Assembly (NCBI GenBank): GCA_003339415.1
Contig: PDHQ01000189.1
Location: forward strand, 1-64,000
Reading direction: 5' to 3'
Length of the DNA: 64,000 nucleotides
From: Ophiocordyceps camponoti-saundersi (nom. inval.)
Lineage: Eukaryota; Ascomycota; Sordariomycetes; Hypocreales; Ophiocordycipitaceae
The number at the start of each line of letters is the position of its first letter. Position 1 is the stretch's first letter. The notes beneath the pieces are model-generated. The model did not search any database, was not told where the DNA came from, and saw only the letters and a program-made list of their open reading frames with translations. Positions 1 to 12,862 of this stretch are shown here, piece after piece. The translations under genes and the position numbers were made by a program.

Positions 1-1317
1 GCCTTGTACCGCTATCACGTTACGTGGTGGGGTAGGTCGGAAAATGCCTTAGTAATTCGGTACGTACCGCTAAATCTAGGAGTGTCGTGTCTAATAGGAA
101 TAGGTGCCGTGGCAAATATGAATACTCGTGGCCGTGTCTCACGCTCCGAAACGGCAGCCTCTGCTATTTGTACCGCGACATCGAACCATTGCCAAGCCTG
201 TCTCGGCTGTGCCAGCGCGCTATCAAGCTCTCCCTGCATGTCCCGCTCATCAACCGCGCTGCTTCCCTTGCCTCGGCCCCTCCTTCCCCTTGCACTACTC
301 CAGCTCTTCTAGTGGATGCGGCTAGTCACGATGAGAAGCTGTTTTTTTTTATCTTGCCATTCCATTCATCCTCATCTCTTCCGTCCATCCCATCCATCCA
401 ATTCACGGGACATGGAACAGAAGCCAGGAAGATCGTACATAGTTCGCTCTCTCACAATCTGTCAATGAGCCTAAACCTAGTCGGTAGCAACACATGTCCG
501 CCAGGAGGCTGGATTCAATCCTACATACATACCTATGTATGTATCTTCGTACATACAACAAACTATGGACAATGCCTTCTCTCAGACGGCCCGACCCTTG
601 TCAGATCCGCAGCTGTCTCTGGCTTGAGATAATGCTGAACCCCGGTAGCGGCGCCCTTGCGCACATCTCTTGCCTGAGTCTGTGGCAATGGAACAAGCTG
701 ATCGATCCCAAGCCGGGGATTCAAGGTTCAATCCAATTTATCTGTACTCCGTACATACATACATATGCATGTATCCGTACATGCGCATGTAATATGCATA
801 TTATCGTGCCTCTATCCGTATTTACCTATCCGTAGTATCATAATAACAGCACTATCATATACTACAGTCTACCTATTATGGTGGGAGAGGAGAGCGACCA
901 TCCCCGTGCGGACTACGATAAACAACCATCCGAAGTCGAACGTGAATGTCGAATGTTCGAACGATACACGTATCCATAACATCACATTGTACACATACAT
1001 ATGTATGTATGTGCAGTATGTGTGTATATATTCACTCCGTATGCTCCGACCAAAGGCGATAGAAAGAGTCATGTGTTTCGGTTGACTGGAACTGTGTCCT
1101 TCGATGCCTCTCCTCAGTAGCCTCGCAGAGATAGGAACGGATACTCCAGGTCTATTTATAGCTTCCGTGGTCAGCTTGCCGTCATCCCGGCCGCCATCAG
1201 CATAGGTCCGAATCGGGATATGGATTCATATAATCCGTATGTACACACACATTTTAAATGACGTTGTAGCCGTATGTATGTACATACATACAAAAAGACT
1301 CTCACGCAGATCCCAAA
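1..1317. other. Left flank, no gene seen
   Basis: No open frame here resembles a known protein. The stretch has several TACATACA/TGTATGTA blocks (about 520-545, 750-800, 990-1020 and 1225-1291) and ATCCGTA or CTCCGTA words beside them. The right end lies just after the LYS4 stop codon and so probably holds the LYS4 3' UTR. Nothing else can be supported. Confidence 0.6.
1272..1291. repeat. 20-bp perfect palindrome downstream of LYS4
   Basis: The sequence is made of GTAT GTAT GTAC ATAC ATAC and equals its own reverse complement. It lies 26 bp beyond the LYS4 stop codon, so a LYS4 transcript would carry it in the 3' UTR. It belongs to the TACA/TGTA motif family that recurs at both ends of the window. 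Confidence 0.85.
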
Positions 1318-3632
1318 CTAAACATTCCGGGCCCCGATTTCAGCCCGGACCCACGCCTCCAACCCCCCGGCCGCGATGATCGCCTGAACGTTGGGAGGAA
1401 GTTCGCCAACCCGTTCGGTCCAAACTTCTCCGGCCTCGTCCTCCCGCACCTCGACTACGCTGCGTTTCAGGTCCCAGGTCAGCGTCCAGCCCGTCCGACG
1501 CGTCGGTCGCCGATCCGCGGAAGGGAAGCGGGCGCGCAGCCGCTCGACGAGCCGCGGCACCTCGAGGCCCATCAGCGCATTATTGATGCTATTCCTGGCG
1601 AAGATGTTGCCGAAGCTGCCGGCGACGACTAGCGGGATGCCCTTGGCTAGGAGCGCCGTCGCCGCCTGCTCTCGTGACGATCCACATCCAAAGTTCCAGC
1701 CGCCTACCACGACATCTTTGGGTCTGGCCACGTTGCGGAACTCGGGGTCATAGTTTTGCATGCAGGCGTTGGCCATGTCCTCTTTCGAGACGTTGTCTTG
1801 GTACGTCATTTTTCCCGGGTAGATGGCATCCGTATCGAGGTTGTCGGCGTCGCAGAACACGATCTCACCGCTGATTCTCTCGGGGAAGCCTGGAAGAATT
1901 TCGGTGGCAGACTTGATTTGCGTCTCGACAGCTTCGGGCTGCTCGACAGATGATCTCGTCTGCCGCGATTTCCTGGCGTCGTGCTCGCTGCCAGTTCCAT
2001 AGCCGTAGTCGACGTTGGACCCATCCGCCGGCTGTGGAAAGGCACCGGGCCCAGAGATGACGCCTCTCAGAGCGCTAGCAGCGACAACTTCGGGACTGGC
2101 GAGGTACGCCTGCGCGTCCCGCGACCCCATGCGTCCCTTAAAATTGCGATTGCTTGCGCTGATGCCCACCTCGCCGGCCTCCAAAAGCCCACGTCCGAGT
2201 CCGATGCACGGTCCACATCCGGCCGGCAGCGGCTGCGCGCCAGCCTCTATCAAGGCCTGCCAGTCACCTGCGGCCTCGGCAGCTTCCTGCTCGGGTGCAG
2301 ACGCGGCGGCAATGTAGAAGCTGACCCCTTGGGCTATTTTGGGACTTGCCGTCGGGTTGGCTTTGGCCGCGTCCTTGAAGACTTTGGCAGCCGCGGCAAG
2401 GTCCGATGCTCGGGAGTTGGTGCAAGAGACAATGTACGCCCGGTTAATGCCGATGTTCTTCTGCGCAAGTTCGGCCAGTGGCGTCGCAACTTTGACCGAG
2501 TTGGGGCCGGACACATATGGTGAAAGGGTGGAGAGGTTGAGATACAGCTGTTTTGCGTAGACGGCGCCAGCATCCGCGGCGAGGGGGTTGGCGAATAGTT
2601 CGTCGATCCGTTGTTGGTAAATACGCCGACGGGTCGTCCGCTTATCGAACGAAGCTGCCTCGGTCGCCTTCTCTCGTAACCAGCGCTCTAGGGTGCGGTC
2701 GATGGGGAAAAGACCGCTGAGCGCACCCCATTCAGTCGACATATTGGCGATGGTCAGTCGACTATCCACAGGGAGGCTTGCCATGGTCTCCTCAGAGCCG
2801 GTGAACTCGATAGCATGATTGAGTACATCCGCCTTAAACAGACCACATGCTGCAACTATTACATCCTTGCCTGTCACGCCCATCGGTAGCGTTCCCGTAA
2901 ATGTCACTCGCGCGATAGGCGGGATCTGCCACCACGTGCGCGAAGTTGCCCATATACTCGCGGCATCAGTGCGTACGACTGGCGTCCCGAGACACCCCAC
3001 ACCCCCATAATGACAAGAGTGAGAGTCCGACGCCACAGCCATTGTGCCTGGCCACGCATAACCTTCCTCCACCATAATTTGGTGGCCAATGCCCCGTCCA
3101 GCAGGGTAAAAGTCGATGCCATGGCGTCGGGCAAAGTCTTCGATTTGCCGATATTTGAGTAGATTGGCGTCACTCGTATTCTGCACGTCGTGGTCAAGCG
3201 TCATCACAATCTGTTGTGGACGGTTGATCTTGGTGGCGCCCATCGACATGAATTTCAGGGCAACGGGCCACGAGTTGTCATGAGTCATGCAATATTGGGG
3301 GGCGAGGCTGATGTAGTCGCCGCTCCGGACGAGCTTTCCTGGGGGCAAATCGACGGCATAGCGTTGTACAATTTTTTCGGTCAATGTCTGCGGTGACTGT
3401 TCCTCGGAAGTGGAAGAAGGAGTCTGTTGTGTGCTCGCGGGAGTTGGCTTGGTTGTACTTAGAGGCCGGGAGTATCGAATTGCGGAGACTGAGACTGAGA
3501 GTGGATGATACGGTATTCTGCCGCTTTTGACACGGGAGAGCCGACTCCAAGGTAGACAAGGCTTCGAGAACAGGTCAGTTACGACGAAATTTGCTAGAGA
3601 TAGATGTGATTGACTCCTACCGGTCTGCTCAT
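1318..3632 (-). CDS. LYS4: Homoaconitase, mitochondrial
   Basis: Homoaconitase rehydrates homoaconitate to homoisocitrate in the alpha-aminoadipate lysine pathway of fungi, in the mitochondrial matrix. Two exons are proposed: 3621-3632 (only four codons) and 1318-3561, joined across a 59-bp intron with GTAGGA donor and AAG acceptor. The product is about 751 residues, normal for the family. The first 60 residues are basic and Ser/Thr-rich, like a mitochondrial presequence. The aconitase fold starts near residue 64 ([11 protein letters not shown]). The three [4Fe-4S] cysteines are visible: one in SCTNSR (about 384) and two in [10 protein letters not shown] (about 453 and 456). The C-terminal swivel domain has the GSSREQA motif. 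It is divergent from ECM29, and the shared upstream DNA has two TGACTCA sites. The start exon is the least certain part. Confidence 0.93.
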
Positions 3633-4335
3633 GATGTTACGTGTCAGAGGAAGAGAGTTGGTTGCAGTAGGACGTTGGAGAAAGGCTTAGCCAGGGGATG
3701 GTCAGCAGCCGCTAATTGGTCAGCCGCTCGGCAGATATCCGGCATAAGCCAGGATTCACCTGTAGATGAAAGACGGTGGTATGTCGACGAGTCCAAGGTT
3801 GAACTCTCCTGGCTACAGACGGGAGAAACCGAGAATGACCTATGATCCATAGAAAGTCTAAGAGTCCTCTAGATGAACGTGGGAAGTTGATCGACAGAGG
3901 AATACGAATATTCACTCTGGCGGGCAGACATGGCTTGGGGAACGAATTGGCGTTCTTCTTCCCTCTTCGGTCCTGAAACATATTTTCATTTTCATCACCT
4001 TCTGAGGGCCAAAATTCTCTTGTCTTCGGTGGCTCTCTCCTTGGCGAGCGACGCCTCCAATTCATATTCCTTCATCTTAGTATGTACGTGAAGTGGACTT
4101 TCGAATGTCGTCGAAAGAATGACTCAGCAGCTTGGTACCACATAGCTTGGAAACGCATGCTGAGTCAGCCCAGTGCATAACGACATCCAGGAAACCGCGA
4201 TGGCGTAATCAGATGTTGCCGACGTTTGAGGGTTCAGCAGAGATAGTAGGTACTACTACTAGGTGGTAGGCATGCAGCTGTTCGGGCAGTCTCAAGATCA
4301 CAAGAGTGCCTGATTCCTTTCATTTGCAGATTGTC
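3633..4335. promoter_or_regulatory. Divergent promoter region LYS4 / ECM29
   Basis: About 700 bp separate two divergent genes. A 117-codon frame on the minus strand (3712-4065) shows no family resemblance and is treated as chance. Two TGACTCA-type sites near 4120-4167 are the only recognisable elements. The bases just before the ECM29 start (CATTTGCAG) would also fit an intron acceptor in a 5' UTR. Confidence 0.6.
4120..4167. promoter_or_regulatory. Pair of Gcn4/CPC1-type TGACTCA sites
   Basis: TGACTCA is at 4120-4126 and its complement TGAGTCA at 4161-4167, inside the longer palindrome GCTGAGTCAGC. Gcn4/CPC1/CpcA bZIP factors bind this sequence and control amino-acid biosynthetic genes in fungi, so LYS4 is the likely client. 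The pair is about 490-535 bp from the LYS4 start but only 170-215 bp from the ECM29 start, so which gene it serves is inference. Confidence 0.55.
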
Positions 4336-7300
4336 ATGGCTGCTCTTTCACCCGAGCAGCGGGAACTGCACCTTGTCGAGAGCGTTGACTTCAAGATCCT
4401 CGCCGTCGCGAACAAGGAAGACAAGCTGCACGAGCTGCTTCAGCGCTACCTGGCTCCGCTGATACTAAAAGCAAACAGTGAAAACGCATCTGTTCGCACC
4501 AAGGTACGACGAGATGATCTATCCTTGTATCGCCGATATGTCTCGTGCTCAGCTGTCATGGGCATAGTGATATCGCTTGTTGCTGACTTCCACTGGAACT
4601 CAGGTAATCGAAATTCTGGCACGGCTTAAGACCTTTATACAACACCCCAAAATCATTTTGCCAGTCAAGGAACTCCTCAAGCAGTACAAGTCTTGTGCAT
4701 CTCCGGTTGTCCAGCAACTCGACCTGTCTTTTATCCAACATAGTCTCCAAAGGCTGGACTCCGACGAGAGGGCACAGCTCATACCTGTTGCTCTATGTGG
4801 TATTTCTGCAGATAATGGCCAGCCAAGCGCCCCGGGAATGCTAAATATTGTCCTCCGGCTACTTCATGACGTCCGCATACCGCTCCGCGGAAGTCAGGAG
4901 GACGACGCCTTCAAGCAAGCTATTGGGCTTTCAGATGGTGCCGACGCCGAATACCTTGCCAACGCTTTTGGGATTTTTTTTCGCTTGCGCACGCCAAGGA
5001 ATGGTCAGAGTCTGGAGCTGTTGAATCCAGCACTCTCTGCGCCGGAGTTGGCTCTGTTCTCTACGGAAAGCGCCGAGACTGAAAAACTGTTCGATCATTT
5101 ATCCCAGCTCAAAACTAAGCTGGTCGCCTTGCTAGCTAGCGGAGCCTTTACAGATCATGAGAAGCTGGTGCCTGCCCTCTACGCCGCGGCCGGCCTTGAC
5201 AATAGAGCCGCCGCTGGCGCCGAGGAGATAATCAAGAGAAGCTCTGTTTCACTAGAGGACGACAAGGTCGTCAAACGCCTGTTTGAGGTTTACCTGACCT
5301 CTGTACCTGCTTGCCGCATCCGTGTTTTGGGTATACTCTCCAAGTCTGCCCTTTCGACGACAATGACCGAGCAGATAAGAGAAGTCGCAAACCGGGACCT
5401 CTGTATGCTGGGTCCTCCTGGAGCATGGTGGCTGCCGTCTACCGCCTCGGAACTGACAAAGCTCCAAACCGCTGCGTTCCAATACCTGACATGGGTCGCT
5501 CGCACCGGCCCTTCAAGGCCCCCGTTCCTCATTGGATTGGAGATCATGCAAAGCATGCAAAATTTCATCATCAAGCAGGGTTGGCCTAGCCCTACGGTGA
5601 ACACACAAGACGCAGTCGATCTTCGCTGCAAAGCTTACGAGATGATCGGAATGCTCGGAAGGACAGCCGACATGTCAGATGCTAAGCGCATCGAGATGGG
5701 GCTTTGGTTGTTTCGCTCTCTAGCTCGGGACCCGACTGATGGTGTTGTCGTCAGCATCGATGGAGCCCTTTCCAGTATGTCGGATAGTATCCCGCCGGAC
5801 ATCGGAAGCGCCCACGAGGAACTGAGAATGCTACTCCTGATGTTCATGGCGCCTCCCGACGACGAAGGGCTCTCGATGGTAAGGAGCGCACGTCATGCTG
5901 TTGTCAAGTGGGCGAACCAATGTCTTCTCTTCACCGACATCGTTGGCAGATTGATCGATCTCGTAGCTGCATCTGCGCGACCTGACGAACGCAGCGATGT
6001 GGTTGAGCAGGGAATTAGGGGACTAGACCCTTGGGAAAACTCTTCCTCAAACGAGCGGGGTTCTCCTCTACCTAACTGGCGCATAATAGGAGAAGTTTTC
6101 GCAAATCCGTCCGGCGACCTTTGCAAAGAGATACTTGGTCACAGCAATCCCACGGCAGAAATTCACGTTGCTTATTTTCTGGAATTCTGCTACGCACGAC
6201 CTTCAGTTGCTTCTGCCGCGCAACGATTTTGCCGTCTCATCATGTTCCTCGAGGCTCTCAGGGGGTCTGATATCTACCCTGGAAACGCTCAAGCGCTAGA
6301 GAGACAATTTCAAAATGACATCGGCACCAGGGACAAGATCCGACGGTATCTGGAAACTGCTGCCGCCGCCGAACCCGCCTTCTTATACCTGAAGTGGTGT
6401 CTGCGTGACGCAACTCTGTCACCTGCCTTTGAAGACAGCATGCAGTGTTTCGTCGACGTGGCTTCTCTCAGTTCCAAGATTAACATTGGTAACGTCATGC
6501 TTTTCGGGAACCATGTCAGAATGCTTCTCGGCCTCGTCAAGTCCAACAATAAGAGACTTTCAACTTTAGCCGCAAAAGCTGTTGGCATGACATTGGCTCA
6601 TCCCATACATGATGCAGAGAACTTCGGGAAATGGAGTTCTGAAATGGCTTCATCGTGGACTTTGGCTACACAGCTTTCTGGACCTGAGTTAAGCGCCTCC
6701 GAAGGCGGGTTGATGGCCTTTGCACATCTCAGATCCCGGGCTACTTACTACGGGCGTCAACTTCCGACGGACGTGGAGTATCCCTTTGACCTCTTGGTCA
6801 ACGATTATTCTTCTTCGTCACTCTATGAGGCAGCGCTGTACGCCTTTTCTGAACTATGGACCGCCGGTCTGGCTTCTCCACCTGCGGATGGAAACTTGTC
6901 CGTCAGGAAGATTGTCGAAAAATTGTCTGCTCAGGCGAAAAAGGGCAACGAACGGGCTGTCGTTGCTCTCGGACGTCTCGCCATGGTTGTCGAAGATGCC
7001 GATGACGTGGAGATGGTCGACGCTGAAAATGGTTTCAATGAATCGTCTGGAAGTATGCTCGGCGTCATTCTCAAAGAGCTCTTCTCCTTGCACGAGTTTG
7101 GACAGATTGAGCTTCAGTTCACCGTCGGAGAAGCAATAGTCGCCGCCGTAGCTCGATGGGAGTCCGAAAAGATTGTCAACAGCCTGGATATCGTTCCAGA
7201 GGTACCCGTGAGGAGCTTCGCTCCGGCGAGAGGGTCCGCCCTCGAGGCCGTGATCAGGAAGCTTTTCCGGGGCTGCAAGGCTACGAAGCCATCCCTTCTC

Positions 7301-9949
7301 AGGTCGTCGAGCATCTGGTTGCTCTGTCTCGTCATGAACTGCTCGAACCTGGTCCCTGTCCAGTCTCGACTGCGCGAAGTACAAGCCGCCTTTATGCGAC
7401 TGCTCGGCGCGAGGGAAGAGATAGTGCAAGAGACCGCCTCGCGGGGCCTTTCTCTCGTCTACGAACGTGGTCAAGACGATTTGAAAGCGGCTTTGGTTAA
7501 GGACCTGGTCGGGGCCTTCACAGGATCGGGGACGCAGCTCAAGGTGGATGACGAGACCCAGCTGTTCGACGCCGGCGCCCTACCGACAGGCGAGGGACAG
7601 TCAGTCACGTCGTACAAGGACATTGTCAACTTGGCGAATGAGGTCGGCGACCAGAGGCTGGTATACAAATTCATGTCCCTTGCGGCCGATGCGGCGACGT
7701 GGTCTACGAGGTCCGCTTTTGGTCGGTTTGGGCTCAGCAGCATCCTGTCGGAAGCCGAGGTCGACCCCAAGCTGTATCCGAAGCTCTACAGGTACCGCTT
7801 TGACCCCAATGCCAACGTGCAGAGATCCATGGACGCTATCTGGAAGGCTCTGGTCAAGGACTCCAACGCCACAGTGAATAAGCACTTCGATGCCATCATG
7901 CAGGACTTACTTACGAGCCAGCTGGGCCGCGAATGGAGGGTCCGGGAAGCCAGTTGCGCGGCCATATCGAGCCTCATCGCAGGACGGCCATTTAAGCAGT
8001 ACGAAACAAGATACAAAGACATTTGGACCGGGGCACTCAAGGTGCTCGACGACGTCAAGGGCAGCGTGAGGGAGGCAGCGCTAAGACTCTGCATGGCCTT
8101 GTCGAGCGGCCTCGTGCGGCAACTCGAGGAGGGAGGCCACAGTGCGGCAGCAAAGGCAATGATGCAGGAAGCGGTGCCTTTTCTCCTCTCGGACAAGGGC
8201 GTAGAAAACACGGCCAAAGACGTCCAGGCTTTTGCCACCATCACGGTGCTGAAGGTTGCCAAAAAGGGCGGCCAGGCTTTGCGTCCGTTCATCGGCGAGA
8301 TGGTGACGCAATTGCTCGGCCTACTCAGCATCATCGAACCGGAGCAGATCAACTTTCATTACCAGCGACTGGGAGAAGATGGACGAGATAAGATTGATCG
8401 GATACGGTCTCAGATGGTGAGCCAGTCGCCCATTTCGGAGGCAATCGAGGACTTGTTGCGCTTCGTCGACGCCCCGGTCATGGCAGAGATGAGACCGAAA
8501 CTCGACGATACAATAAAGACGGCGGTGGGAATGCCGACCAAAATCGGCTGCAGTAGAGTGCTGACGACGCTGGCCACGCGCCACGCATCTTTACTGGACT
8601 CGGGTCACTTCCTCAATCTGTTGCAGAAGCAGGTTCTGGATAAGAATGACGAGGTCAGCCAGGCATACGCTCGAGCAGCGGCGTACATCTGGAGAGCAGC
8701 CCCAGAGAAGACGCAGATACAGTTTTGCGAGGGGTTTATCGACAAGTATCTGCGGGCGGAAGACGAGCGCCGGCGCCAGAAGATCGCCGACGTCGTCGTG
8801 GCCCTGGCCAAGATCTCGCCCGACAACTTTGGTGCTCACGAGACGGTGCTATTACCCTTGACTTACGTTGGCTGCCACGACACGGATGAATACACGGCCA
8901 AGATGTTTCAAGAGGCGTGGAGCCAGCACGTGGGAGGTGGCCGCACGGTGATGCGGTACGTTAGAGAGATTGTTGCACTGATTGATAAGTGCATGGACAC
9001 AACGCAGTGGTCCCTCCGGCACACTGCAGCGTTTACCGCGGCCGCCCTGGCCATGGACGTCTCAAGCGCCACGGACGCCGCGGGAGGAATGGACGAGTCT
9101 ACGGCAAGGGAAATATGGTCAGCACTTTCCAAGACGCTGGCGCTCAAGACGTTTCCCGGCAAGGAGAAGCTCCTCGAATCCTTTCCCAGGTTCGTGGAGC
9201 AGAGCCGGGCGCTCTGGAGCGCCGACGACGCTGTGGCTGCGCAGATGAAGGAGATTGCAGTGCGCGAAGCGAAGCGAAACAATGACGAATACCGAATCCA
9301 CTCCTTTCGCTGTCTGTGGCGCTTTGCCAAGACTCGAGATGACATTGATATGACGCAAATGATAAGAGATATTACTAGAACTTACCTCGAGGCGCTACAA
9401 GAGGAGGATAGGATGAACGTGGACTCAAAGGATAAGGAGGACCTTACGTTCACCACGGCAAAGAGCGCGCTCGAGGCAGTCGCGCGCGGGTACCCTGAGT
9501 CGAAGGTCACGGACTTTGGCAAGGTCCTGGAAAGTATGATCACCAGCTTGAAGCCGTTTCTGTCGAGCTCAAAGTTCGATGCGATCCGGCGCGAGGTGTG
9601 GTACGAGTGCGTCTGCGACCTGATGAAGGACGCGGTCAAGATGACGTCTCCCATGTCGCCGCAGCTACAACACGGAAGCACGCTGCTGTCTGACCTGCTC
9701 GGGAGTCTCGACATGGACCAGACTGAGGTGGGGACGGAGGCTCAAAGGCTGATGAGGGCAAAGGCGGTTGAGGCGACGATTCGAGCCAAGATAGACGGCG
9801 TCTTTGGAAAGGCGAGCGTCAGCAAGGAGGTGAGAGAAGCCGCAGCGTCGGCTCTGACTCAGGAGCGGTCTCTCGATGTGCAGAGGCTTTGGCGGGCGGT
9901 GATGGAAGTAGTCGAGGAAGCCACGCGACAGGACAGCGCAGCTGCATAA
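4336..9949 (+). CDS. ECM29: Proteasome adaptor and scaffold protein Ecm29
   Basis: Ecm29 is a large HEAT-repeat protein that bridges the 26S proteasome core and regulatory particle and acts in its quality control. Exon 1 is 4336-4503 and exon 2 is 4604-9949. The 100-bp intron (GTACGA donor, CAG acceptor) is phase 0, giving SVRTK joined to VIEIL. The product is about 1837 residues, close to the roughly 1870 of yeast Ecm29. The N-terminal stretch (EQRELHLVESVDFKILAVA) and the block ending PKIILPVKELLKQY are typical of the family. The rest is helical with no enzymatic motif. The next ATG-containing frame upstream is not needed: the ATG at 4336 begins the conserved region. Confidence 0.93.
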
Positions 9950-10303
9950 TACGGCCTTTAAAATCCATAAATTAGCACTCCATCACTAATTATTAGATAA
10001 CCCGTGTCCGTCTGGTGATGCCTTCAACTCGATGGAGCCTTCAACCAACTGAGGTTCAAAGTGGAGTCAAGATCGAGTCGTCGCCGGATCACATGATACA
10101 TCACGTGTAAAGCTACAGGGTAGGACGGACGTGCCGGATGCGAGACCCACCGGCATCCGTTGCGTCACTGCCTGGGAGCCTGCAAACGTAGACCATGCTC
10201 AGCGTCTTCCTATCTTCCCGTCATTTTCGCCAGCCTTTTCATGCAGAAGACAACAGGGACACGAGAGCGTTGAGAAGCCACTGCTGTGGCAGAAAATCTC
10301 ACC
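9950..10303. other. Intergenic, ECM29 3' end and UBX-gene promoter
   Basis: About 350 bp. It should contain the ECM29 3' UTR and the promoter of the UBX gene. A CACGTG box (about 10102-10107, within ATCACGTGTAA) is the only motif noted. No gene is seen. Confidence 0.5.
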
Positions 10304-11978
10304 ATGGACGAAAGTATATCGACCTTTGTCTCTATCACGGGGGCGAGCGCAGACGTGGCACGGGGCTTTGTCCAGCTCGCAGGCGGCGACTTTGAACGCG
10401 CAGTTGGCCTCTATTTCGAGAACCCCGATCTCGTGTCGGGGGTCGGCGCTGGTATCTCGGGAAGCAGCAATCCACCTCCGTTGCCCACCTCTGAACGGCC
10501 TCGCCTCGGGCGGGAAGACTCGTCCGGCGTGATTCACATCAGCGACGATGAAGGCCCGATGCATATCGACGACGACTACGGCGAAGAAGACGAGAATCAA
10601 GCTGGCACCAGAGCGCTTCAAGAAGAGGAAGACGCTGCCATGGCGAAGCGGCTACAGGAGGAGCTCTATCAGGGGGGTCAGGGCGACGATGGCGGCGTCA
10701 GAGCGCCCATAGCGAGAACGACGGAGACGCTCATCGCGCCAGACCCGGCTTGGGGTGGCGACGACGAAGATATGAGCTCTGCGTTTCTGGAAGAGATGAG
10801 GCGCCGTAGGCCGCCGCCTCGTACGTTACTCTCCTCTTGTTTTGCTTCCCAAAGTCCGCGCTGGCTAACAGATGTTTTTCTCCCTTTTCGTGACAGCTCG
10901 AAGCGGCGGTCCTTTTGGCCAGGGAATATGGGGAGACGGAAGTGGCGGCGCGCCATCGACGACGGAGAACGGCAGTCATGCGCGGAGACTGGAAGACTTG
11001 TTTCGTCCGCCTTACGAGCTGATGACGCGCGTGCCATGGGACGAGGCACGGAGTCTGGGCAAGGAGGACAAGAAGTGGCTGCTCGTCAACCTGCAGGACA
11101 TGAACGACTTCAATTGCCAGGCGCTGAATCGTGACATCTGGAAGGACCAGGCAGTCCGTGATCTGATTGGGGAGAACTTCATCTTCATGCAGTACGACAA
11201 GGACTATCCGGATGCCGAGGAGTACCTCACCTTTTACCTCCCGCACCGAAGCCACGAGAACCCGGACATGTACCCGCACGTGTCCATCGTCGATCCGCGG
11301 ACGGGTGAGCAGGTCAAGGTCTGGAGCGGGCGTCCGTTCCCTTCGGCCGGAGAGTTTCACGCCGAGCTGGCCGAGTTCCTGGACCGGTACAGCCTCGCGG
11401 CCAACAGCAAAAACCCGGTGGCCAAGCCGGCGACGCGGAGACGGCAGCCCGTCGACGTCGATCGCATGACGGAGGAGGAGATGTTGGAGATGGCGCTGAA
11501 GAACAGCCTCGTCAGTAGTGGCGGCGACGGCGCAGAGGCGACGACGACGCCGGCCCCCAATAATCTGGACGATCCGGACGCGCTTACAAAGTCGCCCGAA
11601 CTCTCGGCGGCGGCACAGGCGACGGATAAGGGCAAAGCGCCTGCGATGACGACGCCGACAGCGACGACGAGGAGTCCCTTTGAGAGCATCTCGTCAGACA
11701 AGCCGCACACAGAGCCGGAGCCTGACCCAGCGTCGACGACGAGAATCCAGTTCAAGCATCCGGACGGGAGAGTCATCCGGCGCTTCCGGCTGACGGACCC
11801 GGTCCGACGCATCTACGAGTGGCTCAAGGCCGAGCCGCTGGCGGCCGGGAGGCAAGGCGTCCCCTTTGAGCTGAAGCAAATGCCTCAGGGGCAGGACCTG
11901 CTGGCTTGTCTGGATCAGTCGGTGGAGGAGACGGGGTTGAAGCAGGGGACGGTAATGGTGGAGTTTATTGAGGACTGA
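10304..11978 (+). CDS. UBA-UAS-UIM-UBX protein, Ubx5/UBXN7-like Cdc48 cofactor
   Basis: This is a likely substrate-recruiting cofactor of the AAA ATPase Cdc48/p97. Exon 1 is 10304-10820 and exon 2 is 10897-11978, with a 76-bp intron (GTACGT to ACAG, phase 1). The product is about 532 residues. Domains in order are a UBA-like N-terminus (residues 1-45, ending in the DFERAVGLYFE pattern), an acidic linker, a UAS thioredoxin-like domain (about 195-330, with NLQDMNDFNCQALNRD), a UIM near 363-378 (EEEMLEMALKNSL) and a C-terminal UBX domain (about 450-532, starting RIQFKHPDGR). This exact order matches yeast Ubx5 and human UBXN7, which act with cullin ligases and Cdc48. It lies in tandem with ECM29, another ubiquitin-proteasome gene, but the 350-bp gap argues for separate transcripts. 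Confidence 0.9.
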
Positions 11979-12862
11979 AGAGAGAGAAGAGGGACAGGGA
12001 AGGGGGAGTTGGTTCCCCTGGGAGGGATCACCTTATCTAGGTATCTAGGTAGGCATATAGACAGATTGAGGGGAGCAACATGGAACGCGCGGTCTGCGTT
12101 GCTTCAGGGGTGAAGTATGTTTTCTCTCTCTCTCTCTCTCTCTCTCTCCTTACTTTGTTTCCCTATGAGAAGGACTGGTCGTATGTGATCTGTCATGTGG
12201 TAGATAGGCAGGCTCTATGGAGAGGATTCCTCGCTGCGGTTGTAGTATTGAGAGGCCTGTTTCTTGTTGATCGACATGGGGGCAGAAGCGGAATTGCGAT
12301 GGGGACGATCTGGTTCAGTTGTCTTTGATCGGGAGACGGCCTTGGTTGATGAAGTCTCTGTATTATATCGTCTCTGAACCGGCTAATCCCATCTCGTAGT
12401 TGTCTTTTATCCCCCCCCCCCCCTTTTTTTTTCCCCCAGTCTTAATCTCTACGACGAACATCATCTCCGTCGAGCTTAGTTTCGTCATGTTTTCGTTTAC
12501 ATTGTTAGTAGAGTTCTCTCCGTTGCAGAGAGTTATCAAAATGAGTCCTGTTGCCCAAGTTCAACATGCTGAGAGTTGACCACGAGAAAGATGACGAGAA
12601 GGAGATGTAGAAAAAAGTGAAAGCAATAAATAGGCTTGATTCATCGACTCGTATCAATCGTCATATCGTCGTCGTAAGCATCATAATAGACGGCTCCCCA
12701 TCTTCTCCCACATAATTAAGAAGAACGCAATCATCTTCCCCATGAACAAGAAGCGTAAGAGGAAGAGAAGCAAAACAAAAACAGAGAAATCAAAGTCCGT
12801 TCCTCCTCATCGTAGCAAAAAAAGAACACAGGAAAACAAACAGAGTCGACGACGACTAGATA
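11979..12862. other. Convergent intergenic region with simple repeats
   Basis: About 880 bp lie between the UBX gene and the convergent GFA-like gene. It holds a (TC)n tract at about 12123-12149, a poly-C/poly-T block at about 12411-12440, and TATCTAGGTA words near 12037-12052. Short frames here are compositional and no gene is supported. Confidence 0.55.
12123..12149. repeat. (TC)n microsatellite
   Basis: About 13 dinucleotide units lie in the probable 3' UTR or downstream DNA of the UBX gene. Confidence 0.9.

Noticed and set aside
4..632. Overlapping frames at the left edge, considered as the end of a truncated gene
   Set aside because: None shows homology or consistent codon use, and the region is repeat-bearing spacer.
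720..740. GGTTCAATCC resembling a tRNA B box
   Set aside because: No matching acceptor, D-arm or T-arm stem could be paired around it.
3712..4065. 117-codon minus-strand frame between LYS4 and ECM29
   Set aside because: No family resemblance, and it lies in promoter DNA.
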